DNA of 61,895 bases, taken from IMG/VR virus record IMGVR_UViG_3300035564_000051, positions 1 through 61,895 of that record; one strand, 5' to 3'. Shown here one piece after another: positions 1 through 9,790 of this stretch. Numbering within the stretch: the first letter of the stretch is position 1; the number at the start of each line of letters is the position of its first letter. Under the pieces are notes generated by a model, which saw only the letters and a program-made list of their open reading frames with translations, searched no databases and had not been told where the DNA came from. This DNA comes from a virus. The position numbers and the translations under genes were made by a program.

Positions 1-823
1 AACCATGCCGGGTTATACAACTCTAACATCTGGAAATGCAAAAGTAGCAAAGGCAGATTCATCAACAATGCCCGGGTATGTCACACGCTCGCAAATCCTG
101 ACAGACTCAACCAATCGAAACGCCCTCCTTGCCCTCAAGGCTCCTTTAGCCTCTCCGACCTTTACCGGAACACCCGCGGCTCCTACGGCCTCAGTAGGAA
201 CAAATACAACCCAAATAGCTACCACGGCTTTTGTACTGGCTAACGCAGGAGCCGGTGCAACCGATTCGATCAAGGTCAAAGCCTCTGATGAAACCGACAC
301 CGGAACAGCCCTGCAAAATGATGATGATTTGAAATTCGGTATTGGAGCGAATCAGACTTGGATTGGATATGCGTTTTTGGATTGTCACGCTCAAAATGGA
401 ACTGATGGTGTTGGAACAAACACTTGCGGAATTATCTTTGCGATAAATGGCCCCAGTGGAGCTACCCTTACATTCAGTCTGTCCAATCAATACATCAATG
501 ACAATTATGGTGTTTCTGTCTATAACTATTATGAAACAAGACAGACTGCACTCAATACCAACACAAATGCACCTTTCCAAAATACCACCCCTGGCATTGC
601 CGGAAACTCTGACAAAATTGTCCACGTAACTTTTCTTGTAAAAAGTAGTAGCACAACCGGAACAATACAACTGCGCTGGTATCCTATTGCGGGAATTGAC
701 TCTGATCCTGGCCCAACAACTCAGTCTGCAACCGTTCGCGCCCGAAGCTATCTCTATGCAAGGAAGGTGGGTTCAATCATGTTTCTGATAATCTTCATAC
801 CGAAGCGACGTAAGGCGAACTAA
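1..823 (+). CDS. Tail fibre, C-terminal part (gene enters from the other end of the window)
   Basis: The frame is already open at base 2, so the ATG at 5 is an internal Met of an MPGY repeat and not the gene start. Two repeat copies (MPGY at bases 5 and 68) are followed near base 146 by the collagen-like phage fibre motif LASPTFTGTP...TTQIATTAFV, then a beta-rich region. A C-terminal module (about 610-775) has the pattern VHVTFLV...TGTIQLRWYP...RSYLYARKV and is shared in outline with the genes at 58944 and 60035. The N-terminal half, including a signal peptide, is at 61299-61895. The role is probably receptor binding. The fibre family is clear from the repeats; the receptor is unknown. Confidence 0.8.
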   Translation, partial: TMPGYTTLTSGNAKVAKADSSTMPGYVTRSQILTDSTNRNALLALKAPLASPTFTGTPAAPTASVGTNTTQIATTAFVLANAGAGATDSIKVKASDETDTGTALQNDDDLKFGIGANQTWIGYAFLDCHAQNGTDGVGTNTCGIIFAINGPSGATLTFSLSNQYINDNYGVSVYNYYETRQTALNTNTNAPFQNTTPGIAGNSDKIVHVTFLVKSSSTTGTIQLRWYPIAGIDSDPGPTTQSATVRARSYLYARKVGSIMFLIIFIPKRRKAN

Positions 824-1128
824 TGAAGAAACTTTTCTTCCTGTTGGCGATACCGTTGCTGGCTTGCGCCCAAGGGAAGTCTGATGAAATGGCTCCTTTG
901 TCATATTGGCGAGCACTAAAATATCAGGACACACTTGCAGTCCTGCAACATCAGCGTGACAGTCTGATTGTGCTGGCAAAAACATTCAAGTCGGCAAAGT
1001 CCAAAATCACAACACAAAGTGAAATCACCTACAAGTTCTCAGATGCAATGAAGATGATTGATTATTTGGATGCAGTCCAAGCGATTGAGCAAAAGATTGC
1101 GGTGCTGAAAAATCAACTTGCACAATGA
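823..1128 (+). CDS. Small lipoprotein
   Basis: This 101-aa protein starts in a TAATG overlap with the fibre stop. Residues 1-15 are a lipoprotein signal peptide: MKK, a hydrophobic core, then the lipobox LLAC, with Cys15 as the predicted lipidated residue. The rest is helical and ends in a probable coiled coil (EQKIAVLKNQLAQ). Lying directly after the fibre gene, it could be exported to the host envelope, for example for superinfection exclusion or receptor masking, but nothing in the sequence proves that. It contains two D-(S/T)-L motifs (QDTL, RDSL). I do not recognise a family. Confidence 0.7.
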   Translation: MKKLFFLLAIPLLACAQGKSDEMAPLSYWRALKYQDTLAVLQHQRDSLIVLAKTFKSAKSKITTQSEITYKFSDAMKMIDYLDAVQAIEQKIAVLKNQLAQ

Positions 1129-1182
1129 CAAAACCACCGATCATAGGAATCTACTAACAGAAAGGCATCAGGCGATTCTAAT

Positions 1183-1749
1183 ATGCCAAACTTCTCAGCC
1201 AATGGACCGAACACCTACGGCGATGTCATTCAGGGTCTCACACAACTAAACCCATCCTCTGAAGGCATCAACACCATTGAGGATATAAGAAAACGCTTTG
1301 GCCTGACGGCAAGCCCCAGTACAGCCTTCGGCTCGGCACGGAAGAATCTCGCCAGTCAAAAGGCTAGAACTCTTGCCTCGACCAGTGCCCGAATGTCATC
1401 TAGGGTAGCCAACCCTGAAGCTATTTTCTCTGGCGTAGAAGGTGACTACGCCAATGCAGAGGGGAACCTTGAAGGCCAGCAAGCCAACGCGGAGCTCGGT
1501 CAGCAAATGAGTTTTGCCCAGATGCTTCAGTCGATGCTTCAAGGCCGCGATGCTTTCAACCTGAACAAGTCCTCTCAGATGTCCCAGAACGTCGGCGGAG
1601 CCCTTCAGCAACAGAACTATGAAGAATCTAAGCCCGGAGTGTTGGATGATTTTCTAGCAATACTGAAAACCGTTGGCGGAACAGCGGCGGGCGCAGCGAC
1701 GGGCGCGGGTGCGCTTGGATGGAAACCATTTGGTGCAAAACCGTCATAA
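1183..1749 (+). CDS. Small internal virion/ejection-type protein
   Basis: A 188-aa protein rich in Ala, Gln, Ser and Asn, with an amphipathic helical middle (FAQMLQSMLQGRDAFNLNKS) and a Gly/Ala-rich C-terminus (GGTAAGAATGAGALG) that could insert in a membrane. Such composition, together with its place in front of two large low-complexity proteins, is like the small ejection proteins of short-tailed phages (P22 gp7, T7 gp14). No homology is recognised directly, so the role is inferred from position and composition. Confidence 0.5.
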   Translation: MPNFSANGPNTYGDVIQGLTQLNPSSEGINTIEDIRKRFGLTASPSTAFGSARKNLASQKARTLASTSARMSSRVANPEAIFSGVEGDYANAEGNLEGQQANAELGQQMSFAQMLQSMLQGRDAFNLNKSSQMSQNVGGALQQQNYEESKPGVLDDFLAILKTVGGTAAGAATGAGALGWKPFGAKPS

Positions 1750-1781
1750 ACAGCTTCACTTGAAAAGGATGCGTGATCTTC

Positions 1782-2900
1782 ATGGCCGGACAAATCTATC
1801 GAGCCTTGCAACGAAACCCCGATCCACTGGGCGGACTCTCCAGCTTGGCGCAGATGTATCTCTCGCACTTGGATCAGGAGCAGCGTAAGAAAGCTGTCTT
1901 TGACCGTCTCTCACAAACGAGCGTTAGACCCGTGATGGGAAATGAGGCGACTGTTCCGGTAGCCAATCCACCGGCAGCCGCGCCAGCACAAGCCCCGGCT
2001 CCTACCATGCAGCATCCGGTAGATGCCCAAGGTCTAGTCGGAATGCTTCCCAAAGAACCCGCCACAACCGAACTACCGCGCTTCCAGGGTACAGAGACCA
2101 CCACAAGACTGCGGCAACCATCAGAACTTTCAACACAGGAGAGGTTTGGACTCGGTAGTGATTTAGGAATGAACGCAGGTCAGATCCTGGATTTTCTAGC
2201 CAAGCCAGCACCACAGACTCACTTCGCTCCAGCTGGAAGTCAGCCGGGGTACTTTGATGCAACGGGAAAATTCGTTCCAAGTGGGGATCGGATTCCGAGA
2301 GAATTCCAGCCCCGAGCGCCGCAGCGACCACTTGCGCCGCAGAAGCCGGAATCTGTATTCTTGCGGTCTGAACCCGTAACAAAAAACGGAGTGACCAAGA
2401 TTTACGACCTCTACGGTCACAAGGACGCAAGCAATAAGGAAGTCGTCACCGAGCGCAAGCCGCAAGACTTCACAGAGAAATCCCCGTCCTCTCAAGGCTC
2501 TGGCGGAGCCGCCGATCATCGCGCAACCGAGGCGCAGATCACTAAACTCACTTCCACCAATCAGGAACTAGGCCGACAGATCACCTCCATTCAAAATGGT
2601 GTCTCGTCAATTCCTGAAGTAAAGGGAGAGAAACCCGAAGACAGGGCTACGCGACAAAAGGCGTACGTTGACAAACTCCGTTCAACCATCGACGAGAATG
2701 AAACCCACATAGAGCGATTGAACAAGCAAATCGGCGGCACATGGCGCAAGGGCGATTCAGAACAAGGCCAAGCCGCATCCGACAAACCCAAAATGAAACT
2801 CTCCGACATCAAATCAAAATGGGGAGCCGAAGCCGTTCAAGGATATTCCGACGATGAACTCAGGGATTATCTCAAGAAGCAAAACGTCGAGGTCGAATAG
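1782..2900 (+). CDS. Internal virion/ejection-type protein
   Basis: 372 aa from ATG 1782. An in-frame GTG at 1773 lies only 3 nt after the AAAGGA site, which is too close, so 1782 is preferred. The N-terminal 35 residues are helical (LSSLAQMYLSHLDQEQRKK). The middle is disordered and rich in Pro, Ala and Gln. Residues about 225-310 form a coiled coil with TEAQITKLTSTNQELGRQI. The C-terminus (KLSDIKSKWGAEAVQGYSD) is acidic and helical. It overlaps the next gene at TAGTG. With its neighbours it looks like a set of proteins ejected with the DNA, by position and composition only. Confidence 0.5.
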   Translation: MAGQIYRALQRNPDPLGGLSSLAQMYLSHLDQEQRKKAVFDRLSQTSVRPVMGNEATVPVANPPAAAPAQAPAPTMQHPVDAQGLVGMLPKEPATTELPRFQGTETTTRLRQPSELSTQERFGLGSDLGMNAGQILDFLAKPAPQTHFAPAGSQPGYFDATGKFVPSGDRIPREFQPRAPQRPLAPQKPESVFLRSEPVTKNGVTKIYDLYGHKDASNKEVVTERKPQDFTEKSPSSQGSGGAADHRATEAQITKLTSTNQELGRQITSIQNGVSSIPEVKGEKPEDRATRQKAYVDKLRSTIDENETHIERLNKQIGGTWRKGDSEQGQAASDKPKMKLSDIKSKWGAEAVQGYSDDELRDYLKKQNVEVE

Positions 2901-5900
2901 TGTCAATGCCAGCCTTTGACATACCGCCCCCACCGCCGAAGAAAGTAGCTGCCGCTGGTGAGTTTAACATTCCACCACCGCCACCGAAGAAGCCTGTTCA
3001 AACTCCCGGCCTCGGCAATACCGCGGCTTTCAACAAAGGAATTGATGTATCTACCCCAGAAGGTGCAAAAAAAGCACAAGGGCAAGCCAGCGTCAAAACC
3101 GAACCTTCAATTCTTCCGGGCGTAACCGTCACAGCCAAACGCCCAACCGAAGGCGCGATCAACCTTCCCCCGGTTCCAGAAAAAGAACTTCAAGCCGGAA
3201 TAAGGACACTACCTACTCCACCTTCGATCACAACTCCAAGTACAGAAACCGAACTCGCTTATGAGGGCTTCAAGAAGGAGATAGAGAAATCGACGGGTCA
3301 TAAGCAGCCGGAACTCTCAAGTATCGGTGAAGCGCAAAAGTATCTAGCCGAGATGGGTGGACGCGAAAGGTGGTTACAGGCCGCGCCGCTCTATGCAGAG
3401 GCGTTAAGGAAAGCTCCGTTCATTGGCCCAATCTTCGGGGGTGCGGAAACCGTAGCATTGGCAGCGAAAGAACCAGACAACCTATCGAAAGCACTTCAAG
3501 CCGCACAAGGTCTAGGTGAAGGTGCATTTGGAATTATGATGGCGCACGCCGCGGCCGCTCCCGCGATGCAGGCATTTCAAGCTATGGGACAAACCGGAAT
3601 AGATCCCGGAAAGCCTGTTCGGGAATTTTCTAGCAAGTATGCGCAGTGGGAAGCTCAGTCGAAACTCGGTATCAGCGATCCTCACCAGCTAGAAAAAGTT
3701 GGCGAGTTTGGTGGTATGGTAGGCGAACTCGGAATGTGGACGCTTGCGACGATGGCCCCCGCCTTACTGGGGAAATTTCAGGCAGGCACGGCAGGCCCGG
3801 AAGATGTCCGAGCCGCATTCGACATCATGCAGAATGCCCGCGCCGAAAACATCAAAGGCCCGGTGAGCGCGCACATCGTTGACCGCGTCGCATCTCAAGT
3901 GGGAAAGAACAAATTGGCCGGAGGACTGCTTGCCGGAATATCGAAGAAACTGGAATCTGGCGCAGCCTTATCGAATGAGGAAATGAACATTGTTCGTGAG
4001 AACTCGCCGGAGCAATACAAGACAGTCCTTGATGCTCTTCTGACCCGTCAGGAAGATGTCAGGCCATCCGAAGGCGCGACCCCGATCCTTGAAGGCAAAC
4101 CCGCACCAGAACAAGCGGGAATCGTTCAATCCAAGCCCGATGCGAATATCGCATATCGCGAACAGCAAATCTCTGACTTGATGAAGCGCAATCCATCAAT
4201 GCGCCGCGCCGATGCGGAAGCAATGGTTCAAGGCCAGAAGGCTCCTGAATCAAGACTCGTAAAGCCTCAAGGTGAAATCACTCGCACCGGAGAACAGGCA
4301 AGGGAAATTCCACCGCCACCGCCGAGAAGGATCGAATCTTCTGCGCGTACACCAGAAGTGCCGGGAAAAGGAATCACCCCGTTAGAGAAACCTATTCCAG
4401 CGATTGAAGAGAAGCCTATTCCGGCGGTGGAAAAGAAGGTTCCCGACATCAAAGAATTTGAAAAGAGGACAAAACTCTACAAGCCAGAGTTGGCACTTGG
4501 ACTACATCAGAACCCCTTCATCACTCCAGACGGTTTGCTCACGCCTCCGTACACCGCTCACAGCGACTTGGTTCGTGACTACAACGGGACGCGCGACATA
4601 CAAGGATTTATGAATGAAACGGGATATGTCAGACTGAAGGGAGAAGGCGACGCAATCAACGTCGAGATGGTGAATAAGCCAACATCCGAACAGTTTGAAA
4701 CGATTGAAACTGCATCCCCAACCGGAAAAATCCGATGGGATATTACCGGACCCGATGGGAAGATCAGGAAGAGCGGAGAGGCAGATGATTTAGAGACATT
4801 CAAACAACAAATGGATCGAGAAACTTTTTCTTCTCGACCCGCGCCTCAAACCTCTTCCGACTTCACCCAAAGAAGCCTTGAGAAGATCACAGAGAAGAAA
4901 GCAGCGAAGAAGACAGCAGTAGAACAGAGGAAAAAACCATTACCCCCCGGACAGAGGAAAAAACCATTACCCCCCGGTGAGATTCGCGGTAGCCAAGAAC
5001 CCACGTTACAGCCCGCGACGCAAGAACGTGGTGAGGCCATCGGGGAGGTAAAGGTTCCCGTCGCCCCCAAAACGATTCCACCCGGAGAACTCGAAGTCCG
5101 CAGTCTAGCCAAGCCAGCAACCGCGCCGCCATCCCCAGAGGACTTAGCCTCTCGCGCCGCAGAGAACAAAAAACAATCTCTCGGTCCAGTAAGGCATCAA
5201 GACATCACCAAAGCAGAACTAGACTACAAATCCAAGCTAGAACAATTTGGTGAGGACGCGCCCGAGACCAAAGCCGCAGAGCAAAAGGTCAAAGACCTTA
5301 CCCAGAAGTACGAAGCCGCGAAGAAACCCGCAACCGAACCTCTCCCCGAATTCAAATCATCCGAAGAGGCAGTTGAATTTGGCCGTAAGTACCCTGAGAG
5401 AATCCCAGAACTAGAAGCCCGCGCCAATGAAGCCACAGAAGCCTCACGGTCATTCAAGGATGAAGTCATTCCCGGTGAAGAACGCCCTCAAAGGTTAGAG
5501 CGCCTCAATCAAGCCATGCAACACGCAGTCCGCGCTCAACTAGCCCATGAAGCAATAGACTTCGCCAAAAATCCCAAGAGAGAAACCCCCATTGAAAAGA
5601 TCAGGAGGGAAGAGAAGGAAGCAGCAATCCCCAAGCCTCAGGCCCCAAAGGAGAAACAACCGTGGGAGCAAACCAAGGCTGAGTACATCAAGGCGAATGA
5701 AGGCGAGATCGTCCCGACCCCCGGTGAGAGGTCGAAACAGCGTCAATCCACAAAAGAAGAACGCGCATACGCTCATAAGAATATCGTTGCAAGTGCAATC
5801 GAACGCGGCGAATCTATTCCCGAATCAGTCCTCAAAGACTACCCTGATCTTGCTTTACCAAAGGAGAAAGCCGAACCAACGCTTCAAGAGAAAGCGGAAC

Positions 5901-7093
5901 CGCTAACTCGCCGCCAATCCGAATTGCAGAGGCAAATCAGGGCTATTGGCGAGAAGAAGGCTGGCAGGGCGATGGATCAGTGGGCGCAAGTTAGGGCATC
6001 CGCAGAACGAACACCCGATGGTCGCAAATTAGCAAAAGAGTACGATGAGGTTAGCCGCCAGATCATAAAGCTGGAAGAAGCCGAAACCAAACCCGAACCT
6101 CTCACTCAATCCAAGCTCGAAGAAGCCGCTCAGGCCGCTCCAAAAGCAGGACTCTCCCTTAAAGAACAGAAGAAAACATTGCTAGGGGAATTGGATAAGG
6201 CCAAAGAAATCGTTGGTGAGCGGGAACTCGGAAAGGTAGAGAAGGATCTCGTAGAAAAGACCGGAATGAATCTTCTCGATACCCGCCAAGAAATTAGCCG
6301 AATTGACAATCTGAGTAACGCAACTCGCAAACAAAGAGATTGGAAGTTCCAAGCAAGAGAGTTCTTGAAAGCCCATGAGGACGAAATCCAGAAAGAGATT
6401 GTCGATCGGTACGGCCCCGATCTAAAAAAGGCCGGACTGAAACTTGATGATGAGGGTAGAATTGTTGTTGACGTACCGGGAGACGGAACTTTTCACACGC
6501 CCATTGGTGCGATTGATGAGTATGCAAACAGAATTGAAAAGGGGTTCCCGAAGGATTCACGGCAAGCCAAAGCCGCGCCTGTTGAAGAGAAGCCAACACC
6601 TAAAGAACCCGAACAGGTTGCTCCCAAGTCTCCCGACCTCAAGAAGCGCATCAACTCTCTGGCTAACGAGAACATCTTGAACCTCTCCGGTTCTCGTAAT
6701 GCAGAATCCCGTAGAAAACTCCTTCAAGACCTCACAGGGGAAAAGGTCTCTAAGTCTGAGGCGGGAATAGGTAAGCTCCGCGATGCGCTCGCAAAAAGCG
6801 TCGGCATAGAACCAACTGAATCAGCAATCAACAAGTGGCTCCGCACCCCAGAGCCAAAGGTAGAACCACCCAAGCCACCTACACCCCAAGAGATTGCAGC
6901 AGCAAATGAGAAGATCGTCTCAGAGATTCCCCCAACTCATTTGAGAGAGATCGAAGTTGACACCAAAGTATTCGATGAGGAATCCGGCAAGGTCATTACC
7001 GAGAAACGTCCGGCAAAAGAAGCCCTTGAAGCCCTAGATGCAGATTCCAAGTTGATGAAAGCATTTCTTGATTGTGTGAAGGGACTAGCCTAA
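2900..7093 (+). CDS. Very large Pro/Lys/Glu-rich internal virion-type protein
   Basis: 1397 aa starting at GTG 2900 (or ATG 2906). Proline clusters IPPPPPKK occur at residues about 8 and 24 and IPPPPPRR near 470. A hydrophobic Ala/Gly-rich stretch at about 190-300 (GLGEGAFGIMMAHAAAAPAMQ; FGGMVGELGMWTLATMAPALLG) could be membrane-active. Most of the remainder is charged, disordered or coiled coil. A 27-bp tandem duplication lies at 4924-4977. Size, composition and position before fibre-like genes suggest a giant ejection protein comparable in role to T7 gp16 or P22 gp16/20, with no visible lytic transglycosylase motif. The function is inferred. Confidence 0.5.
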   Translation: MSMPAFDIPPPPPKKVAAAGEFNIPPPPPKKPVQTPGLGNTAAFNKGIDVSTPEGAKKAQGQASVKTEPSILPGVTVTAKRPTEGAINLPPVPEKELQAGIRTLPTPPSITTPSTETELAYEGFKKEIEKSTGHKQPELSSIGEAQKYLAEMGGRERWLQAAPLYAEALRKAPFIGPIFGGAETVALAAKEPDNLSKALQAAQGLGEGAFGIMMAHAAAAPAMQAFQAMGQTGIDPGKPVREFSSKYAQWEAQSKLGISDPHQLEKVGEFGGMVGELGMWTLATMAPALLGKFQAGTAGPEDVRAAFDIMQNARAENIKGPVSAHIVDRVASQVGKNKLAGGLLAGISKKLESGAALSNEEMNIVRENSPEQYKTVLDALLTRQEDVRPSEGATPILEGKPAPEQAGIVQSKPDANIAYREQQISDLMKRNPSMRRADAEAMVQGQKAPESRLVKPQGEITRTGEQAREIPPPPPRRIESSARTPEVPGKGITPLEKPIPAIEEKPIPAVEKKVPDIKEFEKRTKLYKPELALGLHQNPFITPDGLLTPPYTAHSDLVRDYNGTRDIQGFMNETGYVRLKGEGDAINVEMVNKPTSEQFETIETASPTGKIRWDITGPDGKIRKSGEADDLETFKQQMDRETFSSRPAPQTSSDFTQRSLEKITEKKAAKKTAVEQRKKPLPPGQRKKPLPPGEIRGSQEPTLQPATQERGEAIGEVKVPVAPKTIPPGELEVRSLAKPATAPPSPEDLASRAAENKKQSLGPVRHQDITKAELDYKSKLEQFGEDAPETKAAEQKVKDLTQKYEAAKKPATEPLPEFKSSEEAVEFGRKYPERIPELEARANEATEASRSFKDEVIPGEERPQRLERLNQAMQHAVRAQLAHEAIDFAKNPKRETPIEKIRREEKEAAIPKPQAPKEKQPWEQTKAEYIKANEGEIVPTPGERSKQRQSTKEERAYAHKNIVASAIERGESIPESVLKDYPDLALPKEKAEPTLQEKAEPLTRRQSELQRQIRAIGEKKAGRAMDQWAQVRASAERTPDGRKLAKEYDEVSRQIIKLEEAETKPEPLTQSKLEEAAQAAPKAGLSLKEQKKTLLGELDKAKEIVGERELGKVEKDLVEKTGMNLLDTRQEISRIDNLSNATRKQRDWKFQAREFLKAHEDEIQKEIVDRYGPDLKKAGLKLDDEGRIVVDVPGDGTFHTPIGAIDEYANRIEKGFPKDSRQAKAAPVEEKPTPKEPEQVAPKSPDLKKRINSLANENILNLSGSRNAESRRKLLQDLTGEKVSKSEAGIGKLRDALAKSVGIEPTESAINKWLRTPEPKVEPPKPPTPQEIAAANEKIVSEIPPTHLREIEVDTKVFDEESGKVITEKRPAKEALEALDADSKLMKAFLDCVKGLA
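4924..4977 (+). repeat. 27-bp perfect tandem duplication inside the large internal protein
   Basis: Two adjacent identical 27-bp copies (4924-4950 and 4951-4977) encode RKKPLPPG twice in a row. This is an in-frame expansion of a Lys/Pro linker, typical of replication slippage in a disordered region. Confidence 0.9.
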
Positions 7094-7410
7094 TGCCAAT
7101 CGTCAAGCACAAAGTACCATCGGCAGATCAGTTGAACGCCAAACAGGAATTTGAAGCCCTCAACGCGAACATCGAACTACTCTCGGATGCAGTCGATAAG
7201 ATTGCCGCCTCCGTAGCTGAGATCGAGTCAAAAATCAACCGGCCTGATGAACGCCTAAGTTCCCTTGCGATCAAAGTAGGAAACGTGGAAAAGGTCATTC
7301 AAGAAATGAAAGCATCTCAACCCAAGATGCCAACAAGTCTGATTCTGACCGTCACCGGAAGAAATGACATCACCGGACAAATTGACGAAGCACACATACA
7401 AGTAGACTGA
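7093..7410 (+). CDS. Small coiled-coil protein, probably virion-associated
   Basis: 105 aa, starting at ATG 7093 in a TAATG overlap with the stop of the previous gene. Residues about 12-75 are a long heptad-like helix (FEALNANIELLSDAVDKIAA...IESKINRPDERL...VEKVIQEMK). A short beta C-terminus follows (LILTVTGRNDITGQIDEAHI). It could be a trimeric stalk or adaptor for the surface proteins encoded next. No known family is recognised. Confidence 0.5.
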   Translation: MPIVKHKVPSADQLNAKQEFEALNANIELLSDAVDKIAASVAEIESKINRPDERLSSLAIKVGNVEKVIQEMKASQPKMPTSLILTVTGRNDITGQIDEAHIQVD

Positions 7411-7412
7411 TA

Positions 7413-7787
7413 ATGGACGCTCACAAAAACTTTGCATATACGACCGTAACCGTAGCTCCAACACCGGCAAGCTCGGGGCTATCTCTGACCGTGGCCGACG
7501 GGACAGTGTTTCCGGCAGTTCCATTCAACTGCCCGGTATGGCCTATCAACGTGCAACCGTTGAAATCTAACGCTGAGATCATCAGGGTTACAAACATTGT
7601 GGGCAATGTGTTGACAATTCTGCGGAGACAGGAAGAAAGCTCTGCAAGGGAGATTCAGGCCGGAGATCAGATCATGGCTGGTATTACCGCCAAGACCCTG
7701 ACGGATGCAGAAAATGGAAACTATGACGGCGGCATTGCTGCAAGCGTCTATGGTGGCACAACTGGAATTGATGGAGGCACGGCTTAA
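7413..7787 (+). CDS. Small beta-rich virion protein
   Basis: 124 aa, two bases after the preceding stop. It begins MDAHKNFAYTTVTVAPTPASSG, and the segment VWPINVQPLKSNAEIIRVTNI...VLTILRRQEESSAREIQAGDQI is a short all-beta domain. This kind of domain, in which residues of the form EIIRVT...TI.R.QE..., is frequent at the start of phage tail proteins that fix decorations to the baseplate. A Gly-rich tail follows. Structural role inferred. Confidence 0.5.
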   Translation: MDAHKNFAYTTVTVAPTPASSGLSLTVADGTVFPAVPFNCPVWPINVQPLKSNAEIIRVTNIVGNVLTILRRQEESSAREIQAGDQIMAGITAKTLTDAENGNYDGGIAASVYGGTTGIDGGTA

Positions 7788-7788
7788 T

Positions 7789-8238
7789 ATGGCATCGACA
7801 ATTCAAATCCGAAGGGACACGCTGGCGAATTGGGCATCGGCAAACCCAACGCTTGCTCAAGGTGAAATCGGAATCGAATCCGATACCAGGAAGATGAAGT
7901 TCGGCGATGGTGCGACCGCCTGGAACAGCCTGCCGTACTTCACAGGCATTGCATCATCCAATCCGATCAAGGGAAGTGCTGTTGTGGACTTCGGCAACGC
8001 TCCGGGCAAACAGCGAACAACCGTCACGGTCAACGATGCGAATGTGCTCACAGCATCGAAGGTCATGGTGTTCATAGATCCCACAGCAACGGCAAAGCAC
8101 AACGCGTATGAGCACAGCATGGTTCCCCTTGTCTTGTCTGCGGGAAGCATCGTCAATCAAACGTCATTCGTCATCACAGCAATTTGTGAATGGCCTCTGA
8201 CCGGGACTTTTAACGTAGCCTATATCATAAACATCTAA
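7789..8238 (+). CDS. Fibre-like protein with hyaluronidase/Mtd-type N-terminal domain
   Basis: 149 aa from ATG 7789; the open frame extends further upstream, but a TAATG overlap with the previous gene fixes the start. Residues 4-50 carry the well-known phage fibre attachment motif: IQIRRDTLANWASANPTL, then AQGEIGIESDTRKMKFGDG, then AWNSLPYF. This domain occurs at the N-termini of phage tropism determinants and hyaluronate-lyase-type fibres and binds the tail. The remaining 95 residues form a small beta domain (VVDFGNAPGKQRTTVTVND...FNVAYII), possibly the receptor-facing part. Confidence 0.7.
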   Translation: MASTIQIRRDTLANWASANPTLAQGEIGIESDTRKMKFGDGATAWNSLPYFTGIASSNPIKGSAVVDFGNAPGKQRTTVTVNDANVLTASKVMVFIDPTATAKHNAYEHSMVPLVLSAGSIVNQTSFVITAICEWPLTGTFNVAYIINI

Positions 8239-8251
8239 ACAGGAGGTTGTC

Positions 8252-9787
8252 ATGGGTTTTCAAAAAGAAGGTTCCAGCGGTAACGTCCAAGACGTTGACG
8301 TTAACCACAATGCTCTAGTTGCTCTTCCCGGTCATACTGCCGCAGGGGTTCCCCGTGGAGGTGGGCAGTCAGAGGCTGGTGATGTCGCACTGTTCTCTGA
8401 AATTGATGAGGGTGTAGTCACTGGGGTGCGCGAACTTATCAGTCCCGAGACTGATACCGACGGCAGGCTTCGTGTAACGGAAGATCATTTGCTGGACCAG
8501 GAGTTCTTCAACTACACAACGCACAATACAAGCAAGCACACCTTCACCTTTACCACGATGGCTGCAACTTGCACCGCCGCGGGGATTACGACAAACTCAG
8601 GCAGCGTCACAACGACTTCTATTGGTCTGACCTTTGGGACGTTTGCGGCCTTTCCCGTTGGCGGAAATCAGACAACGATCTGTGAAACAAGTGCCTCATT
8701 CACCGCGTTGGCGAACGACAATACCAACATTGATTTCGGATTGTTCTTGCGCGGAGCTACAACCGCTTTCGCACCGAGTGATGGAATCTACTTCCGTCTA
8801 TCTCCGGCGGGGTGGCAGGGTGTGGCAAACAACAACGGCAGTGAAGTTGCTACCACGGTATTCAAAGCAACTCCCGGTGGTGCGAACTGGACTCATGCCC
8901 TCAATACCATCTACCGCTTCAAGCTCCAGGTCAACAACACTAAGGCATCGTTCTTCATCAACGGTGTCAAGATGGGAGAAATACCCACACCTGTTGGTTC
9001 TGGTTTCCTGTGTTCCAACGTCTCTTTGCCGTGGAGTTTCCGTCATGCCATCGTTGGTGGCGTGGCTGGCGCAATTTGCTCTGCGGTGTTCAGTGATTAC
9101 AAAGTGATGGTCCGCGGTGCGATGTTCGCTCAGGACATGGGCAGTGTAGGCAATCGTATCTATGGTTCATACCAATACCTCTCAGGTCAAGGCGCGGTCG
9201 GTCAGATGATGGCTGGCACGGTTACAACGGGAACACTGGTCAAGCCGACAGCCGCGGTTCCGCTGAATACATCACTGGCGGCGAACCTTGCGGCTGGACT
9301 TTCGGGACGTTCGATAGAAACACTTAGCAGCGGTCTTGCTGTGAACGTGGATGGCATTCTCGCGCAGTATCAAGTCCCGGCGGGAACAAACATCATCCCC
9401 GGACGCAGGCTCAAGATCGTGGGCCTCAAACTTTCGAGTATCATTACGACGGTTATTGGCGGTGGCACGGCTGGCAGTGTGGAAGTCTGGATCGGTTACG
9501 GCAATACAGCGACCTCATTGCAAACCGCCGAGACCGGCTCAATGGTCACAGCCACAACGAAGGCTCCGCGGCGTGTGTTCTGCCCATCCTTGACTCAGCA
9601 CTATGTTGTCACTCAGGCCGCAGACACAGGGGTTGCTCAGAACGCATACTACGAAGATTTTTCAGCCGCGCCGATCTACGTCAATGCTGGCGAGTTTGTG
9701 GAAATCATTATATGCAAGTCATTCACGACCATTCCGACTTCTGGGATAGTTCAACACGCGTTCCAATTCGTTTACAGTTGGGAGTAA
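8252..9787 (+). CDS. Beta-rich virion surface protein
   Basis: 511 aa with a strong AGGAGG site ending 6 nt before ATG 8252. Residues about 75-300 look like a jelly-roll or lectin-type domain (FTFTTMAATCTAAG..., IDFGLFLRG, GIYFRLSP, YRFKLQVNNTKASFFINGVK). 'FKLQVNNTKASFFINGVKMG' resembles the carbohydrate-binding LamG-like strand pattern in which a ligand-bearing loop precedes an 'F.ING' turn. A second beta domain, about 340-511, ends FVYSWE. Probably a decoration or receptor-binding protein; the exact role is unknown. Confidence 0.55.
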   Translation: MGFQKEGSSGNVQDVDVNHNALVALPGHTAAGVPRGGGQSEAGDVALFSEIDEGVVTGVRELISPETDTDGRLRVTEDHLLDQEFFNYTTHNTSKHTFTFTTMAATCTAAGITTNSGSVTTTSIGLTFGTFAAFPVGGNQTTICETSASFTALANDNTNIDFGLFLRGATTAFAPSDGIYFRLSPAGWQGVANNNGSEVATTVFKATPGGANWTHALNTIYRFKLQVNNTKASFFINGVKMGEIPTPVGSGFLCSNVSLPWSFRHAIVGGVAGAICSAVFSDYKVMVRGAMFAQDMGSVGNRIYGSYQYLSGQGAVGQMMAGTVTTGTLVKPTAAVPLNTSLAANLAAGLSGRSIETLSSGLAVNVDGILAQYQVPAGTNIIPGRRLKIVGLKLSSIITTVIGGGTAGSVEVWIGYGNTATSLQTAETGSMVTATTKAPRRVFCPSLTQHYVVTQAADTGVAQNAYYEDFSAAPIYVNAGEFVEIIICKSFTTIPTSGIVQHAFQFVYSWE

Positions 9788-9790
9788 GAG